From assembly GCA_004292985.1 (NCBI GenBank), contig RDXT01000362.1, positions 1 to 5,230 of the forward strand: DNA of 5,230 nucleotides. Direction: 5' to 3'. How positions within the stretch are numbered: position 1 is the stretch's first letter; each line of letters begins with the position of its first letter. Of this stretch, positions 1-5,080 are shown one piece after another. This stretch comes from Bacteroidota bacterium (GTDB lineage Bacteria > Bacteroidota > Bacteroidia > J057). The notes under the pieces are model-generated. The model saw only the letters and a list, made by a program, of their open reading frames with translations. It did not search any database and was not told the origin of the DNA. The translations under genes were made by a program, and so were the position numbers.

Positions 1-6
1 GCCTCT

Positions 7-37
7 GCGTGAAATCCAACTCCCCGCGTGAAATCCA
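7..37. repeat. Short tandem direct repeat, 12-nt identical core, 19-bp period
   Basis: The core GCGTGAAATCCA occurs at 7-18 and again at 26-37, and C-rich sequence follows each copy. The repeat sits about 10 bp beyond the stop codon of the minus-strand lipoprotein gene. Only two units are visible and the window edge cuts off the left side, so a longer array is possible. No hairpin or T-tract is evident, so this is not an obvious terminator. It could be non-coding, or the end of a plus-strand gene entering from the left: one frame stays open from position 2 to a TGA at 29-31. Function unknown. Confidence 0.5.
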
Positions 38-46
38 CTATCTCCC

Positions 47-1033
47 TCAATCCAGCGAGCGCATCGAAGTAAAGTACCCATATACCCAGCCCTCGTCGGT
101 GCCGCTGCGTACCTTATACCAATAGTCATACATCTCGCCGATGGTGGTGCGCTCCCCTTTGCTGATCACCTCGCAGACCTCGCCCTGTTTGAGCTGTCGT
201 TTGATATAGCCTTGCTCATCAATGGGTTGCGAATAAAAATTGATCTGCGGATGCGTAACGAAGAGTTTTTCGGAGGGTAAAACGGAGCCGGGCGCTTCCT
301 GGCGGATTTTTTCTATGGCAGACTCGATCGCAGGTTGCAACGCATTGCCGGTCAGCTCTTTATCTTCGAGAATGTGGGTCAGCTTTTCGATTCTTTTAGC
401 CGGGTCGCGCTCCTGCTTGCTTTTATACATCAGCAGGGCCGCTTTTACATCCTTCATGTTCAGGCTGAGATTTCCTTCGAGCCGGAGCCAGCCTTTTTTC
501 CGTTTTTCGCGGCCTGACACATGCACCCAGTCGGTCTGGTTTTCCATCACAACCACAATATCGCCCGCTTCGACTTTTTCATCGCGGAGAGTCATCAGGT
601 CGGGGCGGCGATACATCTCGGCAGGGCCGGTCATCACACCCAGGCGCGCATTTTTTTCGAAAAGATATTCATTCACCCATCCTTCCTGGCCATCTTTTAG
701 CCGCACTTTGATCCATGAGCGGTTCTCAGAAACGACAGCTTCGGCCTGCGGATCCACAATTTCTACTTTTTCACCATAGTAAATGGTCGCCAGATAGTTG
801 GATTTTCCCTTGAGGGTATTACGTTTGGAGTGCGTCTCTGCGCGGAGGCCCGCCTCGTCCCATACGCAAATGGCCACTTTTTCAATGGGAATCTGTGTAG
901 GATCGGCGGTTTCTTCGAGCAGACCTTTCCCGGAAAGCTTATCCCCTGTGCAGGAAGCAGCACTTATAGCAAAAAGGGAGAGCATACCGAGAAGATAGGG
1001 AGTGGAAAAGCGGGTAAGCCTGGACCAGAGCAT
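47..1033 (-). CDS. Lipoprotein with multiple bacterial SH3-like domains
   Basis: This 328-residue protein is predicted to be exported and lipid-anchored. The N-terminus has Arg5 and Arg8, then a hydrophobic stretch (about 11-27) ending in A-A-S-Cys28, an acceptable lipobox. After a linker come about three SH3-like modules. The first (about 52-126) ends in a WIKV...GWV pattern, the second (about 131-187) has WVHV...GWL, and the third (about 258-324) has WYKV...GWVYGY. The repeated 'W-hydrophobic-x-V ... G-W-hydrophobic' signature is typical of SH3b domains, which often bind peptidoglycan or mediate envelope contacts. A charged, probably helical segment (about 190-247) separates modules two and three. 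No catalytic domain (NlpC/P60, amidase) is present, so a binding or scaffold role is inferred. The start at 1033 is preferred because a start at Met17 would remove the positive n-region. No Shine-Dalgarno sequence is visible upstream. It is divergent from the acyltransferase with 20 bp between start codons, so its promoter should lie inside that gene's 5' end. Confidence 0.8.
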   Translation of the reverse strand: MLWSRLTRFSTPYLLGMLSLFAISAASCTGDKLSGKGLLEETADPTQIPIEKVAICVWDEAGLRAETHSKRNTLKGKSNYLATIYYGEKVEIVDPQAEAVVSENRSWIKVRLKDGQEGWVNEYLFEKNARLGVMTGPAEMYRRPDLMTLRDEKVEAGDIVVVMENQTDWVHVSGREKRKKGWLRLEGNLSLNMKDVKAALLMYKSKQERDPAKRIEKLTHILEDKELTGNALQPAIESAIEKIRQEAPGSVLPSEKLFVTHPQINFYSQPIDEQGYIKRQLKQGEVCEVISKGERTTIGEMYDYWYKVRSGTDEGWVYGYFTSMRSLD

Positions 1034-1036
1034 AGC

Positions 1037-1057
1037 AGGAGGTATTTGATGCGGTGA
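1037..1057 (+). promoter_or_regulatory. Shine-Dalgarno AGGAGG with two-codon ORF overlapping the GTG start
   Basis: AGGAGG at 1037-1042 is the best Shine-Dalgarno match seen in front of any gene in the window. It is 6 nt from an ATG at 1049, which reads only ATG-CGG-TGA, and 11 nt from the GTG at 1054 that opens the acyltransferase frame. The TGA (1055-1057) overlaps the GTG (1054-1056) in a GTGA arrangement typical of translational coupling. Either the GTG is used directly at a long spacing, or ribosomes stop on the mini-ORF and restart, or a base is missing and the ATG was the original start. Confidence 0.45.
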
Positions 1058-1758
1058 AATTTAACAGAACTGAAGTGTATAAACAAAGCAACTTGGATAC
1101 AAGTCTTAACAAATTGATCATAATTGGCGCGGGAGGCTTTGGAAAAGAAGTCTTGTGGCTGATTCGGGACCTCCGGCAGGCCCATCCGGACTTTCCGGAA
1201 CCGCTGGGTTTTGCCGACAGCCAGCCTTCGACCCCTGAAATCCAGGGACTGCCCGTGCTGGGAAGCGACAGCCACCTGCTCCGGCAACTCGACCCCCGGA
1301 GCACCGGATTTGTCATTGCCATCGGCAGCAGCAGCCTGCGCGCGCGCATTGCGCAGGTGTGGGAATCGGCTGGTTTTCAGGCCATTACCTGCATTCACCC
1401 CTCTGTACGCCATTCAGAATACATCAGCATCGGCGCGGGCTCCGTTCTCTGCGCAGGCAGCACCCTTACCACCGACATCCACATAGGCAGGCATGTGATC
1501 CTGAACCTGCACTGCACCGTAGGCCACGATTGCCGGATCGAAGACTTTTGCACCGTTGCCCCGGGCGTACACATCAGCGGAGGCGTAGAGATAGAGAGCG
1601 GCTGCGAAATAGGAACCGGTGCGGTGCTGCTTCCTGGTATTTCTGCCGGGAAAAACTGTAAATTGGGTGCCGGGGCTGTTGCTACGCGTTCCCTTCAGGC
1701 AGGTGTCACCTACGCGGGAGTGCCGGCAAGGCCCATTCACAAGGAACCGGCAGCATAG
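1054..1758 (+). CDS. NeuD/PglD-family sugar acyltransferase (left-handed beta-helix)
   Basis: This 234-residue protein has the two-domain layout of the sialic-acid O-acetyltransferase NeuD / PglD family, which transfers an acyl group (usually acetyl from acetyl-CoA) to a sugar or nucleotide sugar. The N-terminal Rossmann-like domain starts with LIIIGAGGFGKEV (21-33), the family's nucleotide-sugar-binding loop. From about 125 to 215 hexapeptide repeats (for example SIGAGS, HIGRHV, EIGTGA, KLGAGA) form a left-handed beta-helix. His158 in VGHDC aligns with the family's catalytic histidine. The C-terminal YAGVPARPI (220-228) is the usual acetyl-CoA-binding end. Relatives typically begin just before the GAGGFG loop, so the first ~18 residues are extra and a later start (TTG at 1093) is possible. 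GTG at 1054 is chosen because of the upstream AGGAGG. Its TAG stop directly abuts the recG ATG, suggesting co-transcription. No sugar-biosynthesis or glycosyltransferase gene is adjacent, so the substrate cannot be named. Confidence 0.85.
   Translation: MKFNRTEVYKQSNLDTSLNKLIIIGAGGFGKEVLWLIRDLRQAHPDFPEPLGFADSQPSTPEIQGLPVLGSDSHLLRQLDPRSTGFVIAIGSSSLRARIAQVWESAGFQAITCIHPSVRHSEYISIGAGSVLCAGSTLTTDIHIGRHVILNLHCTVGHDCRIEDFCTVAPGVHISGGVEIESGCEIGTGAVLLPGISAGKNCKLGAGAVATRSLQAGVTYAGVPARPIHKEPAA
1084..1113 (-). promoter_or_regulatory. Weak Bacteroidota-type promoter candidate for the SH3 lipoprotein
   Basis: Read on the minus strand, TTTG (1113-1110) is followed after 18 nt by TTGCTTTG (1091-1084). The second element matches the -7 consensus TAnnTTTG at five of six fixed positions. 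It lies about 50 bp upstream of the lipoprotein start, inside the first codons of the divergent acyltransferase gene. Such short motifs arise by chance, so this is only a candidate. Confidence 0.2.
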
Positions 1759-3861
1759 ATGCACCCTATCTGGAACAAGGACGTGATGTATTTGCGCAAG
1801 GTAGGCCCGGTGCGGGCTGATGCCCTGCGCAGCGACTGTCGCATTGCTACCTATGGCGACCTGCTCCAGTATTTTCCCCGGAAATATGCCGACCGCAGCC
1901 GCGTGAGCCGCATCAAAGACCTCCGCGAAGAAGGAAAACCCGTCAACCTGATCGGGAAAATCACCTCCATACATACCTCCGCCACCCGCAGTGGCCGCAG
2001 CATCCTCAACGCTTCCTTCACCGATGGCAGCGGATTTATCGAACTCACCTGGTTTGAAGGGGTCAAATGGCTGCAAAAGTCCCTGAAAACAGGAGAAGAG
2101 GTCGCTTTGTACGGCACACCCCTGCTGTATAATGGCCGCTTACAGATCGCACACCCCGAAATAGACCGCTTAGAGAGCGAAGACGGCGTGCGCAATACCC
2201 TCCAGATCGTTCCTTTTTACCCTTCGACCGAAAAATTAAACCGCCTGGGCCTCGATGCACGGGGATTTCGCGGCCTGATGCACCAGTTGCTCGAAGAAAC
2301 CCGCGACCAGATCGAAGAAACCCTGCCTTTATCCCTGCTCAAACAGTACAACCTCATGGGCAGGAAGGAAGCGCTCATCAATATCCATTTTCCCCGTAAT
2401 TTCGATACCCTCAAAGCAGCCCTGGACCGCCTGAAGTTTGAAGAGTTTTTTTTCTTCCAGCTTATGCTGGCCCTGCGGCGGCGGCTCGCCAAAGGACAAA
2501 ACCGCAGCATGCCTTTCCCGGTCGTGGGCGACTATTTTAATACCTTTTTTAAAGAGCACATGCCCTTCGAACTCACGGGCGCGCAAAAAAGGGTACTCAA
2601 GGAAATTCGCAAAGACCTCGCGCAACCCGTGCAGATGAACCGCCTCGTGCAGGGAGATGTGGGGAGCGGAAAGACGATGGTGGCCTTTATGTCCATGCTT
2701 CTGGCCGTTGACAATGGATTTCAGGCGACCATTATGACCCCAACGGCTATTTTGGCGGAGCAGCACTACAAAAAAATATCCGCTATGGCCGCGAAGGTGG
2801 GCCTGAAAACCGTTTTGCTGGTCGGAAGTCAGCGGAAAAAAGAACGAACAGCCATTCTGGAGATGCTGGCCAGCGGAGAAGCCGCCTTTGCTGTGGGAAC
2901 ACATGCCCTGATCGAGGATCCGGTCGTCTTTAAGCGCCTGGGATTGGTGGTGGTGGATGAGCAGCATAAATTTGGCGTGATGCAAAGGGCGCGGCTCTGG
3001 CAAAAGGCTAACCCGCTGCCGCACAACATGTCCATGACCGCTACGCCCATCCCCCGCACGCTGGCCATGACGGTCTATGGCGATGTGGATGTGTCTGTGA
3101 TAGACGAACTGCCCCCGGGCCGCAAGCCGATCCAGACGGTGGTCGCAGGCGAGGCAAAGCGGCTCGAAGTATTCGGGATGATCCGCCGCGAGCTGGAGAT
3201 GGGCCGCCAGGCATATGTCGTTTATCCGCTGGTCGAAGAGTCGGAAAAAAGCGACCTGCTGGCCGCAGAGCAGGGGCACGAGGTGCTGCAAAAGGCGTTT
3301 CAGGGTTTCCGCACCGGACTGGTACATGGCAGAATGAAACCCGAAAACAAAGAGATCGAAATGCAGCAGTTTATCCGCAGGGAGACCCATATTCTCGTTT
3401 CGACCACTGTGATCGAGGTGGGGGTAGATGTGCCCAATGCCTCCGTGATGATGATTGAAAATGCGGAGCGTTTTGGTCTTTCGCAGCTCCACCAGTTGCG
3501 GGGCAGGGTGGGCCGGGGGGCCGATCAGTCGTATTGTGTGCTGATGGCCGGGGCAAAATTGTCGCTTGATGGCAAAAAACGGCTCAGCGCCATGCGCGAA
3601 ACCCAGGACGGCTTCCGCATTGCCGAAATAGACCTCGAATTGCGCGGCCCCGGCGATTTTCTGGGCACGCGCCAGAGCGGATTGCCGGAATTCCAGTTGG
3701 GCAATATCGTCGAGGACCAGCCAGTGCTGCGCCTCGCGCGGGAGGCGGCGTTTTTGCTGTCGGAGCGCGATCCGGAGTTGCAGGAGGCTGACCATCAGGC
3801 CCTGCGGCAATCGTACATTGCGTATCTGCAAAAGCAGGGAGCCTCCTCTACGCTGGCCTGA
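1759..3861 (+). CDS. recG: ATP-dependent DNA helicase RecG
   Basis: RecG is a monomeric superfamily 2 translocase that binds branched DNA, regresses stalled forks, and unwinds Holliday junctions, D-loops and R-loops. At 700 residues this is full length for the family. The N-terminal part (about 1-150) carries the wedge/OB domain that grips branched DNA, including a 'LRKVGPVRADAL' helix-hairpin-helix-like start and the 'YFPRKYADRS' segment. The helicase core follows: Q-motif-like LTGAQ (272-276), Walker A GDVGSGKT (299-306), Walker B DEQH (400-403), motif III TAT (427-429), motif V around STTVIEVGVDVPNA (548-561) and motif VI QLRGRVGRG (579-587). The RecG-specific TRG region follows (618-641), containing GFRIAE, DLELRGPGD and GTRQSG. 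All key residues are intact. The ATG immediately follows the acyltransferase stop (TAG|ATG). Upstream there is only a weak AAGGAA at 12 nt, so translation may depend on coupling. rnpB follows 67 bp after the stop as a separate unit. Confidence 0.98.
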   Translation: MHPIWNKDVMYLRKVGPVRADALRSDCRIATYGDLLQYFPRKYADRSRVSRIKDLREEGKPVNLIGKITSIHTSATRSGRSILNASFTDGSGFIELTWFEGVKWLQKSLKTGEEVALYGTPLLYNGRLQIAHPEIDRLESEDGVRNTLQIVPFYPSTEKLNRLGLDARGFRGLMHQLLEETRDQIEETLPLSLLKQYNLMGRKEALINIHFPRNFDTLKAALDRLKFEEFFFFQLMLALRRRLAKGQNRSMPFPVVGDYFNTFFKEHMPFELTGAQKRVLKEIRKDLAQPVQMNRLVQGDVGSGKTMVAFMSMLLAVDNGFQATIMTPTAILAEQHYKKISAMAAKVGLKTVLLVGSQRKKERTAILEMLASGEAAFAVGTHALIEDPVVFKRLGLVVVDEQHKFGVMQRARLWQKANPLPHNMSMTATPIPRTLAMTVYGDVDVSVIDELPPGRKPIQTVVAGEAKRLEVFGMIRRELEMGRQAYVVYPLVEESEKSDLLAAEQGHEVLQKAFQGFRTGLVHGRMKPENKEIEMQQFIRRETHILVSTTVIEVGVDVPNASVMMIENAERFGLSQLHQLRGRVGRGADQSYCVLMAGAKLSLDGKKRLSAMRETQDGFRIAEIDLELRGPGDFLGTRQSGLPEFQLGNIVEDQPVLRLAREAAFLLSERDPELQEADHQALRQSYIAYLQKQGASSTLA

Positions 3862-3890
3862 CCTATGATCTTGACAAAAAAATCCCTACG

Positions 3891-3925
3891 TTTGACACCC
3901 GCAGCAACCTGATATCGTATAAAGA
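3891..3925 (+). promoter_or_regulatory. Probable rnpB promoter
   Basis: In the 67 bp between recG and the RNase P RNA there is TTTGACA (3891-3897) and, 20 nt later, TATAAAGA (3918-3925). The second element ends only 3-4 nt before the first P1 base at 3929. This fits a Bacteroidota -33/-7 arrangement (TTTG, 23 nt, TA-start box), although the -7 box lacks the usual TTTG tail. A second TTGACA at 3871-3876, exactly 21 bp upstream, has no matching downstream box. Confidence 0.5.
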
Positions 3926-4052
3926 AAAGGCAGAAAGCCGCTCCATCGCTCTTGTGCAAGCAAGAGAGGAAAGTCCGGACAGCACAGGGCATCCTGCTAC
4001 CTAACAGGTAGGATCCCGAAAGGGAGACAGCAAGTGCAACAGAGAGCAGACC

Positions 4053-4071
4053 GCCCCGGCTTGCCGGGGTA
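4053..4071 (+). repeat. Palindromic 19-nt module, copy 1 (RNase P helix P12)
   Basis: GCCCCGGCTTGCCGGGGTA folds as a hairpin (CCCCGGC / GCCGGGG around TT; in practice a 6-bp stem with a 4-nt loop). It occupies the P12 position of rnpB, between the conserved ACAGAGAGC and AAGGGTGAAAGGGTG blocks. An identical copy lies 191 nt downstream. Confidence 0.85.
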
Positions 4072-4243
4072 AGGGTGAAAGGGTGGGGTAAGAGCCCACC
4101 GGTTCTGGTGGCGACATCAGAAGCCAGGTAAACCTCAGGAGCTGAAAGGCCAAATATACCGGCGTTTGAGGGCTGCCCGCCTGATGCCGGAGGGTAGGCC
4201 GCTAGAGGCTGTGGGTGACTGCAGTCCCAGATAAATGATGGAG

Positions 4244-4262
4244 GCCCCGGCTTGCCGGGGTA
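4244..4262 (+). repeat. Palindromic 19-nt module, copy 2 (RNase P helix P19)
   Basis: This is an exact second copy of the module at 4053-4071, here forming the P19 hairpin between the 3' strand of P2 (ends 4243) and the 3' strand of P4. The identity covers stem, loop, the preceding G and the trailing TA, and stops on both sides right after that. Confidence 0.85.
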
Positions 4263-4296
4263 CAGAATCCGGCTTATACGCTTTCTGCCCGAATGA

Positions 4297-4327
4297 TGGG
4301 GAGCCGCAAGGCTCCCCACTTTGTTTT
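4297..4327 (+). terminator. Intrinsic terminator of rnpB
   Basis: A perfect 8-bp GC-rich stem, GGGGAGCC (4298-4305) with GGCTCCCC (4310-4317), closes a GCAA tetraloop. It can be extended by the T4297-A4318 pair. A T-rich tail (TTTGTTTT, 4320-4327) follows. It starts 8 nt after the P1 helix of rnpB, so it very likely ends that transcript and insulates the AT-rich genes downstream. Confidence 0.9.
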
Positions 4328-4331
4328 GCAT

Positions 4332-4381
4332 CGAACCGTAGCCGCTTATCACATAAGCGAAACCGTATCACGTAAGCGAAA
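4332..4381. repeat. Imperfect 19-bp tandem repeat with embedded hairpin
   Basis: Two 18-nt units, 4345-4362 (CTTATCACATAAGCGAAA) and 4364-4381 (CGTATCACGTAAGCGAAA), match at 16 of 18 positions with a 19-bp period. A degraded partial third unit may precede them (CGAACCGTA at 4332-4340 against CGAAACCGTA at 4358-4367). The first unit overlaps a perfect inverted repeat, CGCTTAT (4343-4349) / ATAAGCG (4353-4359), around CAC. The second unit has lost that palindrome. The repeat ends about 10 bp before a candidate -33 box, so an operator role is plausible but unproven. It is too small to be called a CRISPR array. Confidence 0.6.
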
Positions 4382-4390
4382 ACAAGCATC

Positions 4391-4422
4391 TTTGTGACTC
4401 AGGCTTCTTTTTTCTATTTTGG
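4391..4422 (+). promoter_or_regulatory. Bacteroidota-type promoter candidate upstream of the AT-rich genes
   Basis: TTTG (4391-4394) and TATTTTGG (4415-4422) are separated by 20 nt. The second element matches the -7 consensus TAnnTTTG at five of six fixed positions. Transcription from here would start near 4426 and give the secreted-protein gene a leader of about 113 nt. A competing E. coli-like arrangement lies closer to the gene: TTGACC at 4495-4500 and TAAAAT at 4521-4526, but with a poor 20-nt spacing. Confidence 0.35.
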
Positions 4423-4539
4423 TGCTATGCGCTATCCATGCCGCCTCCTCACTGCCGAGTGTAAGCCTCTGTCTGTCCAGGTGGTGGCTGCTATTTGACC
4501 AAAACGTTTAAGAAAACTTTTAAAATGTAATTACCGTTT

Positions 4540-5049
4540 ATGAAAAGGAACTTGTTAATTGTATTACTTGGGCTGTTTTTTTATAACAGTTCATTTTCCC
4601 AAAGCGGCTACAGCACATGGGATAAAAATTATTCAGAAATCAACTTAGTTGAATTGCTGAACTATGAAAAGCATTATGCTGACAGTATAGAAAAAGACAA
4701 AACGATACCGCCCTACTACTATAGCACTGGGAAATATCGTTTTAAAGCAATCTATCTTGGAGAGATCAGAAAATTAGATTCTGCCATCAGACAGTCTATG
4801 ATGAATGTGTATTCCATGCAAATTGGCGATGTAGCAAATCTCAATAAATTATTGGATAAGGAAGTGTTGTTTGAAGTTGATGGGCAGAAAATATGGATGC
4901 CGATTCAGATACAACTTGAGGATGATTTACATGCAGAAATGACAAAAGGGGATGTTGCTACGCTTTATTGCCTCCATTTCAATGAACACAAATTCAATAA
5001 TACACTTTATAATATTTTTTTAATCTCAGAATTTATAAAAGAAGAATAA
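4540..5049 (+). CDS. Small secreted protein of unknown function
   Basis: This 169-residue protein is not one I recognise. Lys2 and Arg3 precede a hydrophobic segment (about 5-15), then NSSFSQSG, which looks like a signal peptidase I site with cleavage near Ser20/Gln21. There is no cysteine at the cleavage site, so it is not a lipoprotein. The mature part (about 148 residues) is acidic and Tyr/Asn-rich and has no further membrane segment. It includes a Y-rich patch (PPYYYSTGKYR, about 58-68) and appears mixed alpha/beta; no catalytic motif or repeat is evident. The upstream sequence is A/T-rich with no Shine-Dalgarno, as is common in Bacteroidota. Base use differs sharply from recG: three hand-counted 60-nt lines (4561-4740) give 64 G/C of 180, against 41 of 60 in one recG line (3481-3540). 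This suggests an acquired or fast-evolving gene. The next gene begins 31 bp after the stop with no terminator between, so the two are probably co-transcribed. Confidence 0.75.
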   Translation: MKRNLLIVLLGLFFYNSSFSQSGYSTWDKNYSEINLVELLNYEKHYADSIEKDKTIPPYYYSTGKYRFKAIYLGEIRKLDSAIRQSMMNVYSMQIGDVANLNKLLDKEVLFEVDGQKIWMPIQIQLEDDLHAEMTKGDVATLYCLHFNEHKFNNTLYNIFLISEFIKEE

Positions 5050-5080
5050 AAGAGCAGATAACCAGGTAAAAACCCCTAAA

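Larger units (their letters stand above)
3929..4289 (+). ncRNA. rnpB: RNase P RNA, bacterial type A
   Basis: This is the catalytic RNA of RNase P, which removes the 5' leader from pre-tRNAs with the RnpA protein. The universally conserved P4 strands are present: GAGGAAAGTCCGGAC at 3966-3980 and ACAGAATCCGGCTTATA at 4262-4278 (tail included). The ends are set by P1: 10 bases at 3929-3938 pair with 4280-4289. Other helices found by hand: P2, CTCCATC (3941-3947) with GATGGAG (4237-4243); a short 6-bp P3 (about 3949-3966); P8 (3997-4011); P9 with a GAAA loop (4015-4024); P12 (4054-4069); P13 (4082-4100); P14 with a GCGA tetraloop (4103-4122); P18 with a GTGA tetraloop (4207-4226); and P19 (4245-4260). 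GGGC (3987-3990) can pair with GCCC (4175-4178) as P6, which supports type A. The GGT of 4193-4195 fits the L15 site that binds the tRNA CCA end. The core ACAGAGAGC and GGGTGAAAGGGTG blocks match other bacterial rnpB. Length is about 361 nt; exact ends are inferred. Confidence 0.97.

Noticed and set aside
240..779. Plus-strand frame of 179 codons inside the lipoprotein gene
   Set aside because: It is a Ser/Arg-rich antisense shadow. The minus-strand reading has a signal peptide and repeated SH3 signatures.
1414..2076. Minus-strand frame of 220 codons spanning the acyltransferase/recG junction
   Set aside because: It crosses two well-supported plus-strand genes and has no recognisable domain.
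2446..2453. Run of eight T in recG as a possible phase-variation slippage site
   Set aside because: It encodes part of a plausible EEFFFFQ stretch with the frame intact on both sides. RecG is not a usual phase-variable gene, and the run is short.
2329..3831. 500-codon open frame on the minus strand
   Set aside because: It lies entirely antisense to recG, whose helicase motifs are all intact. Long antisense frames are expected in G+C-rich coding sequence, and the translation shows no recognisable domain.
4297..4327. Regulatory hairpin or attachment site at the rnpB 3' end
   Set aside because: A perfect GC stem, GNRA-type loop and T-rich tail directly after rnpB are fully explained by an intrinsic terminator.
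4332..4381. CRISPR array
   Set aside because: There are only two imperfect 18-nt units with a 1-bp gap, no spacers and no cas genes.
3795..4389. Minus-strand open frames of 185 and 84 codons
   Set aside because: Both run across the rnpB gene, whose conserved RNA core and pairing explain the sequence. They show no protein-like motifs.
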